DNA from: Sulfitobacter maritimus
GTDB taxonomy: Bacteria; Pseudomonadota; Alphaproteobacteria; Rhodobacterales; Rhodobacteraceae
Assembly: GCF_013346665.1 (NCBI RefSeq)
Contig: NZ_JABVBB010000021.1
Location: 620,001-684,000, forward strand
Reading direction: 5' to 3'
DNA: 64,000 nt
This document shows, piece by piece, positions 41,848 to 51,215 of this stretch (position 1 is the first letter of the stretch; every line of letters begins with the position of its first letter). The notes beneath the pieces were generated by a model. The model was not told where the DNA came from, did not search any database, and saw nothing but the letters and a program-made list of their open reading frames with translations. Position numbers and translations under genes: made by a program.

Positions 41848-44408
41848 GTCAGCCACCCCGGCGCAAGGCCCAGCACGGCGGTTGTCACCAGCGCTTTCAC
41901 GGCCATGAAATGCCAATAGAGCGTCACGTTGCGCAGCTCCGCGTCGTGGCGCGGGGTCATCTTGCCAAAGACGCTCCCTGCAAGGCAGTAGCCCTGCATC
42001 AACACGCCCGCGCCAAGATGCACCACCAGCCAGACCATCAGCGCCCAGAGGATGGCCGGGTAGACATGGCTCGTTGGGTCTAGGTCGCGCACAGCGGCCC
42101 AAGCCGCCACGCCAGCCGCCCCCGCCGCCAAGGGCGCCAGCAGCAAGGCGATCCGCGCCAGTGTCACCTGTCCCCGCGCATTGCTCTCTCGCGCCGCGAC
42201 AGTCAGCGCCCAAGCGGCCACCGCGGCCAGCGCTGCCACAGCGACCCAGAGGCCCGCAGGATGCGCCGCCCCTTCTGGCGGAAAGTCGGGTCGCGCCGTC
42301 CAATAAAAAAAGAAGCCAAACACCACGCTGGCAAAGGCTGTGGCATCGCCCAACATGGTGATCCACATCCCCCACCAACCCACTGATTGCGGCCCGGACG
42401 CATAGGTCGGCAAGCGCAGGCCCAGCCCCGCATCGCGCATATCGTCCTTCGGAGGCCGCGCCGTGCTGGTCCAGAGCCAATACATAATGCAGACGATAGC
42501 AAAAGCCGCGCAGATGATGGCGGGGGTGTAGATATGGAACGTCGGGAAGATAAACGCGCCACCGGTGAAGATCGCGGCCAGAATGGTGATCCACGCAGGC
42601 CCGGTGACGCGTTGCACATGCACCGGCTTGGCGTCGATCACACTGGTCACGATGGTCTCGCGCTGATGCTCCGGCGCGTCGGGCAGATAATAGCGGCCAG
42701 CATCCATACGGGCGAGCAGTTTGGGCTGGTCCCACAGAGGATAGCGTGAGGTCACATAGGGCACTGAGCGTGCGCCCCAAGCCTCTTCGGGGACATCATG
42801 GGAGAACTCTAGCGTGCCCGCACCCCAAGGGTTGCGAGGAATCTGACCCTGCGCTTTCTTCGGGCGCAGCAGATCGAAAAGGAATACTGCGAACCCCGCC
42901 GCGACAATAAACGCCCCCAACGTCGAAATCAGGTTCAGCCAACCCCAGCCGGAACTTTCAGGGTAGGTAAACACCCGGCGCGGCATCCCCATGAGCCCGG
43001 TCAGGTGCATCGGCAGGAAAGTGATGTTGAAGCCCGAAAAGATCAGCCAGAAAGCCCAAAGCCCCAAGCGCTCGCTCAGCAGTTTCTTGGCAAAGAAAGG
43101 GTAGAAGTAATAGACCCCTGCGATCACCGGAAAGACCATGCCGCCAAAGAGCGTGTAGTGGAGATGTGCGACGATGAAATAGGTGTCATGCACCTGCCAG
43201 TTGAACGGCACGATGGCCAGCATCACCCCCGTCAGCCCGCCTGCCACGAAAATCGCCAGTGCGCCGGCAATCCAAAGCATCGGCAGCGTCAGCTTGACCC
43301 GCCCGACCATCAGCGTGGCGACAAAGGCAAAAATCTGGATGCCCGTGGGGATCACCACAGCTTCAGAGGCCGCCGAGAAGAAGCCCAATGAAATCTGCGG
43401 CAGGCCAGTGGTGAACATATGATGCACCCAAAGACCAAAGCTCAGGAACCCGGTGCCAACAGCGCTCAGTACGATCCATGAATACCCCACAATTGGCCGC
43501 TGTGCCACCGTCGGCACGATCATGGCGGCAATCGCGATGGAGGGCAGGAACACGATATAGACTTCCGGATGGCCGAAGATCCAAAACAGATGCTGCCAAA
43601 GGATCGGATCACCACCGCGCGTGGGGTCGAAGAAGGGCCAGTCGAAGGAGCGTTCCAGCTCGAAGAGGAAATCCCCGGCGATGAGCGGCGGGAAGGCGAA
43701 GAGGATCATGCCGCCAACGACAAGCACATACCACGCATAGAGCGGCATAATGTTCACGCGCATTCCCGGCGGGCGGCATTTCAGGGCACCCACGATCAAT
43801 TCAACAGCAGCAGCGATTGAAGCGACTTCGATAAAACTTAGCCCCAAGAGCCAAATGTCAGGGCCAACGCCCTCTTCCTTGGTGGCCAGCGGGGGGTACA
43901 TGAACCACCCTGCTTTCGGCCCCGCGTCAAACAACAGTGACCCGAGCACAAAGCAGCCGCCAATCAGGAAACACCAGTAACCATAGGCAGATAGGCGCGG
44001 AAACGGCATGTCGCGTGCGCCCAGAAAGGCAGGCAGGATCAGGATCGAGATCGCCTCGAACATCGGCACAGCGAAGAGAAACATCATCGCCGAGCCATGC
44101 ATGGTGAAGAACTGGTTAAACCGATCCGCGTCGAGGAAGGTCATATCTGGGTATGCCAGTTGCACCCGCATCAGCAGCGCCAGCACACCCGCAATGAGCA
44201 TAAAGGCCAGCGCCGTAAGGCAGTACCATTTGCCGACCTCGGAGTTGTTAACGGCGGTCACATAGCGCCAGCCTTCGGGCGTTTTCCACGCGGCCCGCAA
44301 CTCCTCGCCCCCGCGCTTCTGCTCGGCCTCGGATACGGGCGCGTTCAGCATCTCCTCGGTCGGCGGATATGGGCCTTCGGCGGTGGGCAGTGTGCGCGGT
44401 CGTGTCAT
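41844..44408 (-). CDS. ctaD: Cytochrome c oxidase subunit I-III fusion
   Basis: 854-residue membrane protein. The N-terminal ~560 residues are subunit I: heme ligand region FTMHGSAMMFLFAVPMFEA, CuB/cross-linked Tyr motif FGHPEVYIVFLPS, and the a3 ligand stretch FIVAHLHYTLFGG. From about residue 590 a subunit III-like domain follows (SVGWWGMWITMLGDATAFAS, YWHFMAVKALV). Such I-III fusions occur in caa3-type oxidases. Both neighbours overlap by four bases. Terminal electron acceptor step: reduction of O2 with proton pumping in the inner membrane. Confidence 0.93.
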   Translation of the reverse strand: MTRPRTLPTAEGPYPPTEEMLNAPVSEAEQKRGGEELRAAWKTPEGWRYVTAVNNSEVGKWYCLTALAFMLIAGVLALLMRVQLAYPDMTFLDADRFNQFFTMHGSAMMFLFAVPMFEAISILILPAFLGARDMPFPRLSAYGYWCFLIGGCFVLGSLLFDAGPKAGWFMYPPLATKEEGVGPDIWLLGLSFIEVASIAAAVELIVGALKCRPPGMRVNIMPLYAWYVLVVGGMILFAFPPLIAGDFLFELERSFDWPFFDPTRGGDPILWQHLFWIFGHPEVYIVFLPSIAIAAMIVPTVAQRPIVGYSWIVLSAVGTGFLSFGLWVHHMFTTGLPQISLGFFSAASEAVVIPTGIQIFAFVATLMVGRVKLTLPMLWIAGALAIFVAGGLTGVMLAIVPFNWQVHDTYFIVAHLHYTLFGGMVFPVIAGVYYFYPFFAKKLLSERLGLWAFWLIFSGFNITFLPMHLTGLMGMPRRVFTYPESSGWGWLNLISTLGAFIVAAGFAVFLFDLLRPKKAQGQIPRNPWGAGTLEFSHDVPEEAWGARSVPYVTSRYPLWDQPKLLARMDAGRYYLPDAPEHQRETIVTSVIDAKPVHVQRVTGPAWITILAAIFTGGAFIFPTFHIYTPAIICAAFAIVCIMYWLWTSTARPPKDDMRDAGLGLRLPTYASGPQSVGWWGMWITMLGDATAFASVVFGFFFYWTARPDFPPEGAAHPAGLWVAVAALAAVAAWALTVAARESNARGQVTLARIALLLAPLAAGAAGVAAWAAVRDLDPTSHVYPAILWALMVWLVVHLGAGVLMQGYCLAGSVFGKMTPRHDAELRNVTLYWHFMAVKALVTTAVLGLAPGWLT

Positions 44409-45403
44409 GTCAGCCCTTTCAGATAGGCCGCAAGGGCGCGCAGGTCTTTAAGGGTCAGGTGGTCATAGCTGGGCATGGCGACCTCAGGTTTGATCGCCTC
44501 GGTATGGGCGACAAAGCGGCTTAGGTCGTCTTGGGTCATCTGCAAGATTCCCGCGCCAAGGCTCTTGCGGCTGCCCACATGGGTCAGGTCCGGCCCCACC
44601 TGCCCGGCTGCGGATGTCCCGCGCACCGTATGGCAGGCACCACATCCCTCGCGGGCAAAGACCTCTGCTCCCCGGTAGGCTTCTGCACTGGCGGGCTTTT
44701 GCGCATCGGCGGCTTCGGCCTCAAGCCATGCGGCGTAGTCCTCGGGCGTCATCACGACGGTCTCGAAGGCCATGAGCGCATGGGAGGCACCGCAGAATTC
44801 GGCGCATTGCCCCCGATAAACACCCGGTTCCTCTGGTTGGAACGAAAGATAGGTCTCGCGGCCGGGGATCATGTCCACCTTGCCGCCCAGCGCGGGCACC
44901 CAAAAGGCGTGGATTACTTTGTGGGCGTTCAGCACCAGCCCAGTCCGACGCCCCACCGGCAAACGCAACTCATTGGCCGAGACGATACGGCGGCCATCGG
45001 GCAGTTCATAGGCGACACGCCACCACCATTGCTCAGCGGTGATATGCACCTTCAGCCCCTCCTCCGCCGCGCGCTGGGGGGCCATCATCGGCAGGCTATA
45101 GGCCAGCAACGCGCCCAGAAGGATCACCGGAAAGATCACGCCGCCGCCAATGATGAGCGCCTCTCCCCAGCGGCGTGGCATCTCGCGCGGCTCTACGCGG
45201 GTGACATAGGCAAAGATCGCGCCCAGCAAAAACCACAGCAAAGCCGCACCGCCGAACATGACCCAGATCAGCCCCAGCACATCCTGTGCGTCGCGCCCTG
45301 CGGGGTTCAGCACCGATTGCCGGCCCTCGCAGGCCGACAGGAGGCTCAGGCCCGTTAGCAAGGCCGTGCTTCGCAAAAGGGTCACGGATGGTATCAGGCG
45401 CAA
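44405..45403 (-). CDS. ctaC: Cytochrome c oxidase subunit II with fused cytochrome c domain
   Basis: 332-residue periplasm-facing subunit. Lipoprotein-type signal with LLSAC, two membrane helices, then a cupredoxin domain whose CuA ligands are in GQCAEFCGASHALM. The C-terminal ~90 residues are a cytochrome c with CGACHTVRG and a distal Met in EVAMPSYDHL. The fused heme c defines a caa3-type enzyme. First gene of the operon; no sigma-factor site is obvious upstream. Confidence 0.94.
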   Translation of the reverse strand: MRLIPSVTLLRSTALLTGLSLLSACEGRQSVLNPAGRDAQDVLGLIWVMFGGAALLWFLLGAIFAYVTRVEPREMPRRWGEALIIGGGVIFPVILLGALLAYSLPMMAPQRAAEEGLKVHITAEQWWWRVAYELPDGRRIVSANELRLPVGRRTGLVLNAHKVIHAFWVPALGGKVDMIPGRETYLSFQPEEPGVYRGQCAEFCGASHALMAFETVVMTPEDYAAWLEAEAADAQKPASAEAYRGAEVFAREGCGACHTVRGTSAAGQVGPDLTHVGSRKSLGAGILQMTQDDLSRFVAHTEAIKPEVAMPSYDHLTLKDLRALAAYLKGLT

Positions 45404-45516
45404 GATTTCCTCATATCATTTGACCTTTTCACGCGGGTTTGCCCGAAAGCACCTGCGGCGAGACGCTGGCTCATGGCTAGTCACTTAGCGCGGGCAAAGC
45501 GGTCGGCCAGCCTATG

Positions 45517-46671
45517 CTATTGCCCTAGCGCCTGCGCCAGATCGGCGGCCAAATCCTCGATATCCTCAATCCCCACCGACACCCGCAACAGCCCTTCGGG
45601 AATGCCCGTATGCGGCTCAATCGTGTGGCGATGCTCAACAAGGCTTTCGACGCCGCCAAGGGATGTAGCGCGGTGGAACAGTTGCAGCCGTCCGGTGGCC
45701 TTTAGCGCCGCCTCGGCACCGCCTTTGACAACAAAGGACAACAGCCCCCCATAGCCACCTTGCATCTGCTGAGACGCGAGAGCATGGCCAGGGTGGTCAG
45801 GCAGTCCGGGATACATCACTTCTTCGACTTGTGGGTGATCCGACAGAAATTCGGCCAGCGCGAGCGCGTTGCGCGACATCTCCCGCATTCTCAGCGGCAG
45901 GGTCCGCATCCCCCGCGCCAAAAGCCACGCCTCCATCGGGCCGATCACCGCGCCGGCCTCATTGCGGTCGTCGCGGATCATTTGCCAGCGCCCGGCCTCA
46001 GCCGCATTGGTCGCCAGCGCACCCGCCAGCACATCAGAGTGGCCGTTGATCCCCTTGGTTGCCGAATGCATGACAATATCAGCCCCAAACGCCAAGGGCT
46101 GGCTCAGAACCGGTGTTGCGGCTGTGCTATCGACAACGAGAACCGCGCCGACTTCATGTGCGACCTTGGCTGTTGCCTCAATGTCAGTAATCCGCAGCCA
46201 TGGGTTCGACGGGGTTTCGACCAAACAAAGATCAGGCTGTGTCTGGCGGCAAAGTTTCGTAAAGGCGTCAAGGTCAGAGGCGTCGACCTCGTGCAGCGTG
46301 ATCTGTCGTCTGGCGCAGAAATCCCTTATCCATTTGGTGGTCCCCCAGTAAATCTGGCTTTGTACCAGCACGCTGGCCCCAGTTGGCACGGTGCGAAAGA
46401 CCGCCGCGATGGCCGCCATGCCCGAGGGAAAGATCAAGGTCTCATCTGCCCCCTCCAACGCACTCAACACCCGCTCTGCGATCCGCGTGTTTTCATTATG
46501 GGAGCGCAGGTACATATTGTCGGGATTCACCAAGGCGTAATTTTCGTCGCGCAAATAGGTGGTGGCAAATTGCACTGGCGGCACGACCCCACCGGAGGCA
46601 GGATCGACGGCGCCCGCGGCTTGAGCGGCAATGGTGGCGGGGTGCAATTTGGGCTTGGGGGGCGTGGACAA
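45517..46671 (-). CDS. PLP-dependent trans-sulfuration enzyme (cystathionine gamma-synthase-like)
   Basis: 384-residue Cys/Met-metabolism PLP family protein. PLP-binding lysine K206 lies in MHSATKGINGHSD; other family motifs are GGVVPPVQFATTYL, FPSGMAAIAAVF, ETPSNPWLRITDI and SLGGVESLVEHRHT. No ATG fits: the best start is TTG at 46671, seven bases after GGAG (CGGAGAACCCCT). A start further upstream at 46758 would add implausible residues. Could be MetB, MetZ or a cystathionine lyase; the sequence alone does not decide. Confidence 0.88.
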   Translation of the reverse strand: MSTPPKPKLHPATIAAQAAGAVDPASGGVVPPVQFATTYLRDENYALVNPDNMYLRSHNENTRIAERVLSALEGADETLIFPSGMAAIAAVFRTVPTGASVLVQSQIYWGTTKWIRDFCARRQITLHEVDASDLDAFTKLCRQTQPDLCLVETPSNPWLRITDIEATAKVAHEVGAVLVVDSTAATPVLSQPLAFGADIVMHSATKGINGHSDVLAGALATNAAEAGRWQMIRDDRNEAGAVIGPMEAWLLARGMRTLPLRMREMSRNALALAEFLSDHPQVEEVMYPGLPDHPGHALASQQMQGGYGGLLSFVVKGGAEAALKATGRLQLFHRATSLGGVESLVEHRHTIEPHTGIPEGLLRVSVGIEDIEDLAADLAQALGQ

Positions 46672-46839
46672 AGGGGTTCTCCGACTGATGTTTGCCCAAG
46701 TGGTATACAAAGCAATTAGCCGGGGCAAATGAGATCGCGCCCTACGCAATCGCGTCACGCTTGGGTGAATGGTAAGACGCAGGTCTTGATCCTACTGCAG
46801 AACATCCCACCATTGGGACAAGCAAACTGGAGCATCACT

Positions 46840-48051
46840 ATGGCCACCGAACGCATCACCTTCACCGGACCTAAGGGCGTGGAACTGGCCGCGCGGCTTG
46901 ATCTGCCTGAGGGGCCACATCTGGCCACAGCGCTCTTTGCGCATTGTTTTACTTGCAGCAAAGACGGACTTGCAGCGCGGCGTATCTCTGCCCGTCTGGC
47001 GGCGATGGGCATCGCTGTCTTGCGGTTTGACTTTACCGGATTGGGGCAATCCAAAGGCGCATTTGAGGATACGTCCTTTTCCTCGAACGTTGATGACCTG
47101 ATCGCCGCCTATGAATATCTGGGCGAGAGAAATATGGCGCCCGCGCTTCTGATCGGCCATTCACTGGGTGGGGCGGCGGTGCTGAAGGCTGCAGCGCGTC
47201 TGCCGAATGTGCGGGCTGTCGTGACCCTTGGCGCGCCCTTTGATCCCGCGCATGTCACTCATAGCTTTGCCCAATCCCTGCCAGAGATCAGCGCCAAGGG
47301 TCAGGCGGAGGTCAACCTTGGTGGGCGGCCCTTTACTGTGAGCAAAGCCTTTGTCGAGGATGTGCAAGGAGCGACGCTTGCCCCCGAAATCGGTAAGCTC
47401 AACGCCGCCTTGCTGGTGATGCACGTGCCGCGCGATGAGGTGGTAAGCATCGATAATGCCGCGCAGATTTTCATCGCCGCGAAACACCCCAAAAGCTTTG
47501 TCACGCTCGATAATGCAGATCATCTTATCACACGCGGCGAAGACGCTGAATATGCGGCTGATATCATCGCCACTTGGGCTGACCGCTATCTAGCGCTGAA
47601 ATCCCCTGCACCGCCCCCCGGCGCGCCCGAAGGCATCGTGCGGGTGAGCGAGGCCGATCCAGATGGCTTTTTGCAAGACGTGAACGCAGGCCCGCATCAC
47701 CACGCGCTGGCGGATGAACCATTGGCCTATGGTGGCACCAACCGTGGCATGTCGCCCTATGGGTTCCTCTCGGCCGGGCTGGGGGCCTGCACCTCTATGA
47801 CGATCCGCATGTATGCCCGGCGCAAGGGCTGGCCGCTTGAGAGTGTGAGCGTTGATATCTACCACGATAAGGTTCACGCGCAGGACGCGGGCACCGGTGC
47901 GGCAGAGAAGGTCGACACGTGGCACCGGCGCATTCGGCTGGACGGCGCGCTAAGCGATGAGCAGCGGCAACGTTTGCTGGAGATCGCGGATAAATGTCCG
48001 GTGCACCGCACGCTAGAGCGCAGTTCGACGGTTGTGACGGAACTGCTGTAG
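46840..48051 (+). CDS. Alpha/beta hydrolase-OsmC fusion protein
   Basis: 403-residue two-domain protein. The N-terminal ~255 residues are an alpha/beta hydrolase with nucleophile elbow GHSLGG (IGHSLGGAAVL) and C-terminal His in DNADHLI. The C-terminal ~140 residues are an OsmC/Ohr-type domain with the two redox cysteines in GLGACTSMT and DKCPVHRTL. This fusion is known in proteobacteria and links ester hydrolysis to peroxide reduction or thiol chemistry; substrates are unknown. ATG at 46840 is chosen because MATERITF matches relatives. Divergent from the PLP enzyme gene. Confidence 0.9.
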   Translation: MATERITFTGPKGVELAARLDLPEGPHLATALFAHCFTCSKDGLAARRISARLAAMGIAVLRFDFTGLGQSKGAFEDTSFSSNVDDLIAAYEYLGERNMAPALLIGHSLGGAAVLKAAARLPNVRAVVTLGAPFDPAHVTHSFAQSLPEISAKGQAEVNLGGRPFTVSKAFVEDVQGATLAPEIGKLNAALLVMHVPRDEVVSIDNAAQIFIAAKHPKSFVTLDNADHLITRGEDAEYAADIIATWADRYLALKSPAPPPGAPEGIVRVSEADPDGFLQDVNAGPHHHALADEPLAYGGTNRGMSPYGFLSAGLGACTSMTIRMYARRKGWPLESVSVDIYHDKVHAQDAGTGAAEKVDTWHRRIRLDGALSDEQRQRLLEIADKCPVHRTLERSSTVVTELL

Positions 48052-48352
48052 ACACGGTGGCAGCTGCATGGCGACAAACACCAACTCGTTTAGCCGCCCC
48101 ATTTCATCACCACTGCCCGGAACCAAACCGCACGCGCCGGGCATTGCCTGCGCGTGTAGGCGACGTTCCGAGGTTGGGCGTACCACCTCCAACAGACATC
48201 ACGGCTGAACCATCCGGTGGCATGAGGCCACCTTCGAGCCGCCGACCAACGGGCAGGCGCTGACACTCATCACCCCCCACCCAGACTTGTCCTTAACCCC
48301 AAGTCAGTCTATGCCGCCCCTGACCCATCCCCTGTCCTAAAAAGGTGCGCGC
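48052..48352. other. Non-coding interval between the hydrolase-OsmC gene and purB
   Basis: About 300 bases. The only structure seen is a hairpin with arms CACGCGC (48131-48137) and GCGCGTG (48150-48156). AAAAAGGTGCGCGC is the purB ribosome site. No convincing gene or promoter could be identified. Confidence 0.4.
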
Positions 48353-49657
48353 ATGATCCCCCGCTACTCCCGTCCCGATATGGTTGCCGTCTGGTCGCCG
48401 GAAACGAAATTCCGCATCTGGTACGAGATCGAGGCCCACGCCTGCGACGCCATGGCCGATCTGGGGGTGATCCCGCGCGAAAACGCCGAAGCCGTGTGGA
48501 AAGCCAAAGACGTCGAATTCGACGTGGCCCGCATTGACGAGATCGAAGCCGTCACTAAACACGACGTCATCGCCTTCCTCACCCATCTGGCCGAACATGT
48601 CGGCAGCGATGAGGCGCGTTTCGTGCATCAGGGGATGACTTCCTCCGATGTGCTCGACACCTGCTTTAACGTGCAACTGACCCGCGCTGCCGATCTGCTG
48701 CTGGTCGGCATGGACAAGCTGCTGGAAGCGCTTAAAAAACGCGCGCTGGAGCATAAGGACACCGTCCGGGTGGGCCGCAGCCACGGCATCCACGCCGAGC
48801 CCACCACCATGGGCCTGACCTTCGCGCGCTTCTATGCCGAGATGGACCGCAACCGCACGCGCCTTGTCGCTGCGCGTGAGGAAATCGCCACCGGTGCAAT
48901 CTCTGGCGCTGTTGGTACCTTCGCCAATATCGACCCGCGCGTCGAAGAGCATGTTTGCGAGAAACTGGGCCTTAACCCCGAGCCGATTTCAACCCAAGTG
49001 ATCCCCCGCGATCGTCATGCCATGTTCTTTGCCACGCTTGGCGTCATCGCCAGCAGCATCGAAAACGTTGCCATTGAAATCCGCCACATGCAGCGCACCG
49101 AAGTGCTCGAAGGGGCCGAGTTCTTCTCAATGGGCCAAAAAGGCTCCTCGGCCATGCCGCATAAGAAAAACCCGGTGCTGACCGAAAACCTCACCGGTCT
49201 GGCGCGTCTGGTGCGCATGGCTGTGATCCCGGCGATGGAGAACGTGGCCCTTTGGCATGAGCGCGACATCTCGCACTCTTCCGTTGAGCGTGGCATCGGA
49301 CCTGATGCAACCGTCACGCTGGACTTCGCTTTGCACCGTTTGGCGGGCGTGATCGACAAAATGCTCGTCTTCCCCGAAAACATGCTGGAGAACATGAACA
49401 AATTCCCCGGCCTCGTGATGAGCCAGCGGGTACTTTTGGCCCTGACCCAAGCGGGCGTAAGCCGCGAAGACGCCTACTCCATGGTGCAGCGCAACGCGTT
49501 GAAGGTCTGGGAGGAACGGCTCGATTTCCGCGAATTGCTGCTCGCCGATGAAGAGGTCGTCGCGGCCCTCGGCGAAGATGGCGTGAACGAGAAATTCGAC
49601 ATGGGCTATCACACCAAACACGTCGACACGATTTTCAAACGTGTCTTTGGCGAATGA
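48353..49657 (+). CDS. purB: Adenylosuccinate lyase
   Basis: Catalyses two fumarate-releasing steps of purine synthesis. The 434-residue protein has the fumarase/aspartase superfamily signature GSSAMPHKKNP with the catalytic-loop serine, and HQGMTSSDVLDT and RVGRSHGIHAEP regions. Length fits the Bacillus-type PurB. Stand-alone gene with ribosome site AAAGG. Confidence 0.96.
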   Translation: MIPRYSRPDMVAVWSPETKFRIWYEIEAHACDAMADLGVIPRENAEAVWKAKDVEFDVARIDEIEAVTKHDVIAFLTHLAEHVGSDEARFVHQGMTSSDVLDTCFNVQLTRAADLLLVGMDKLLEALKKRALEHKDTVRVGRSHGIHAEPTTMGLTFARFYAEMDRNRTRLVAAREEIATGAISGAVGTFANIDPRVEEHVCEKLGLNPEPISTQVIPRDRHAMFFATLGVIASSIENVAIEIRHMQRTEVLEGAEFFSMGQKGSSAMPHKKNPVLTENLTGLARLVRMAVIPAMENVALWHERDISHSSVERGIGPDATVTLDFALHRLAGVIDKMLVFPENMLENMNKFPGLVMSQRVLLALTQAGVSREDAYSMVQRNALKVWEERLDFRELLLADEEVVAALGEDGVNEKFDMGYHTKHVDTIFKRVFGE

Positions 49658-49731
49658 TGCGTTGATCGTAATGCTTTGAGATTGGCGCAGACGGGTGTAC
49701 CCTGTCTGCGCCTGTCAAAGGAGCAAACGGC

Positions 49732-49890
49732 ATGAAACTTGCACTGACACTCGGCGCCCTCATGGCGCTTACGGCCCCCACCCTCGCCCTTGCAAACGGA
49801 TGCAGTCACGACAGACGCGTGATGACCTGCGCGGAGGGGATGAAACTCGACATCAGCAGCGGCACCTGCGTACCGGACGCAACGGCCTAA
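49732..49890 (+). CDS. Small secreted cysteine-containing protein (52 aa)
   Basis: Starts MKLALTLGALMALTAPTLAL with a clear signal peptide (cleavage near ALA-NG). The mature ~30 residues contain three cysteines (GCSHDRR, TCAEG, GTCVP), reminiscent of a tiny chitin-binding-type knot. Ribosome site AAAGGAG precedes the ATG. It lies directly behind purB in the same direction. A similar small protein next to purB seems common in this group (from memory, unchecked). Function unknown. Confidence 0.65.
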   Translation: MKLALTLGALMALTAPTLALANGCSHDRRVMTCAEGMKLDISSGTCVPDATA

Positions 49891-49922
49891 CGGGCGGGCG
49901 TTACTCCGCAGTCTGCACTACG

Positions 49923-49936
49923 TGACGCATGCGTCA
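49923..49936. promoter_or_regulatory. Perfect 14-bp palindrome between the small secreted protein and the FliG-like gene
   Basis: TGACGCATGCGTCA is a perfect dyad about 125 bases upstream of the FliG-like gene. It could be an operator; it lacks the loop of a terminator. No regulator is assigned. Confidence 0.3.
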
Positions 49937-50059
49937 GATCGGCTCAGTCAAGGGGGCCGATACGTCGCATTCGACGTTTTTCCTTCGGGTTCATTTCAAG
50001 CTTTGTTCACCTTTGCCTGTCACCTCTCCGCCAAAGCGCAGTGATTTGAGGGGGCATGG

Positions 50060-51130
50060 ATGAACGACATAATTCCAACGGGCGGATTCGCGCCGCTGGA
50101 CGCGTTTGGCACCGCGCCGCGTGCACCGCTCAGCCGCCGGGCCAAGGCGGCGATTGTCGTGCGGCTGTTGTTGAACGAAGGCGCCGATCTTCCGATTGAG
50201 GACCTGCCAGAGGATCTTCAGATTAGCCTGACCCAGCAAATGGGCTCTATGCGCAGCGTTGACCGGGACACGCTAGGCGCTGTCATCTCCGAATTTGCGG
50301 AGGAATTGGACAGCGTGGGCCTGTCGTTCCCCAATGGCATCGGTGCCGCGCTTGATGTGTTGGACGGCAAGATCAGCCACCAGACTGCCGCGCGACTGCG
50401 CAAAGAGGCGGGCGTGCGCATGGCCGGTGATCCCTGGGCGCGCATTGGCGAGTTGGACGCGGAAAAGCTGCTGCCGGTGTTACAGAATGAGAGCGTTGAG
50501 GTGGCCGCCGTCATGCTGTCCAAGCTCAAGGTCTCAACTGCTGCTGACCTGCTCGGTCGCCTGCCCGGCCCCCATGCGCGGCGCATCACCTATGCGGTGT
50601 CGCTCACCAGCGCCGTGACCCCGGATGCGGTGGACCGTATTGGCCTATCGCTTGCGATGCAGCTCGACGATCAGCCGCAACGCGCCTTTGAAAGCGATCC
50701 TGTTGAACGTGTCGGCGCGATACTCAATTCTTCCACCACGCTGACCCGTGATGACGTGCTCGAAGGCTTGGACGAAACCGATCAGGGTTTCGCCAACGCG
50801 GTGCGCAAGGCCATTTTTACCTTTGCCAACATCCCCGCCCGCATCGCGCCACGCGATCTGCCGCGGGTGCTGCGCGAGATCGATCAGGCGCGTTTGGTCT
50901 TGGCGCTGGCCGGTGCCGAAGCCGCAGGCTACGCCGCCTCCCGCGATTTTATCTTGGAGAATATGTCTGCCCGTATGGCCGACCAACTGCGCGAGGAAAT
51001 AGCCGAGGCGGGCAAGGTCAAACCCGCCGAAGCCGAGGAGGCGATGTCAGAGATCGTCGGTGCGATCCGTGAAATGGAGGCGCGGGGCGATCTCATGCTG
51101 CTCAGCGACGAGCCAGAGGAGGACGGCTAA
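50060..51130 (+). CDS. fliG: FliG-like flagellar motor switch protein, divergent
   Basis: 356-residue protein with the three-part FliG layout: N-terminal domain (SRRAKAAIVVRLLLNEGAD), middle domain and C-terminal domain (PRVLREIDQARLVLALAGAE, ILENMSARMADQLREEI). FliG sits at the rotor face and transmits torque. Two features differ from enteric FliG: the middle-domain EHPQ motif reads ENES (QNESVEVAAVML), and the paired acidic torque residues before the R of the xxRxL motif are replaced (FANIPARIAPRDLPRVL). No other flagellar gene is in the window. Ribosome site GAGGGGGC before ATG. Confidence 0.78.
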   Translation: MNDIIPTGGFAPLDAFGTAPRAPLSRRAKAAIVVRLLLNEGADLPIEDLPEDLQISLTQQMGSMRSVDRDTLGAVISEFAEELDSVGLSFPNGIGAALDVLDGKISHQTAARLRKEAGVRMAGDPWARIGELDAEKLLPVLQNESVEVAAVMLSKLKVSTAADLLGRLPGPHARRITYAVSLTSAVTPDAVDRIGLSLAMQLDDQPQRAFESDPVERVGAILNSSTTLTRDDVLEGLDETDQGFANAVRKAIFTFANIPARIAPRDLPRVLREIDQARLVLALAGAEAAGYAASRDFILENMSARMADQLREEIAEAGKVKPAEAEEAMSEIVGAIREMEARGDLMLLSDEPEEDG

Positions 51131-51215
51131 GCCCTGCGCAGCGCGGCCAGCACGTCTTGTTGCGACGGCGGTGGCAGGCTATGTCAGTGCGAATTCACAG
51201 CCTGTCAGAGCCTTC

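Noticed and set aside
41850-42780. Long upstream extension of the 133-aa oxidase-operon protein
   Set aside because: Lies entirely inside subunit I in another frame, with Arg/Ala/Gly-rich shadow composition.
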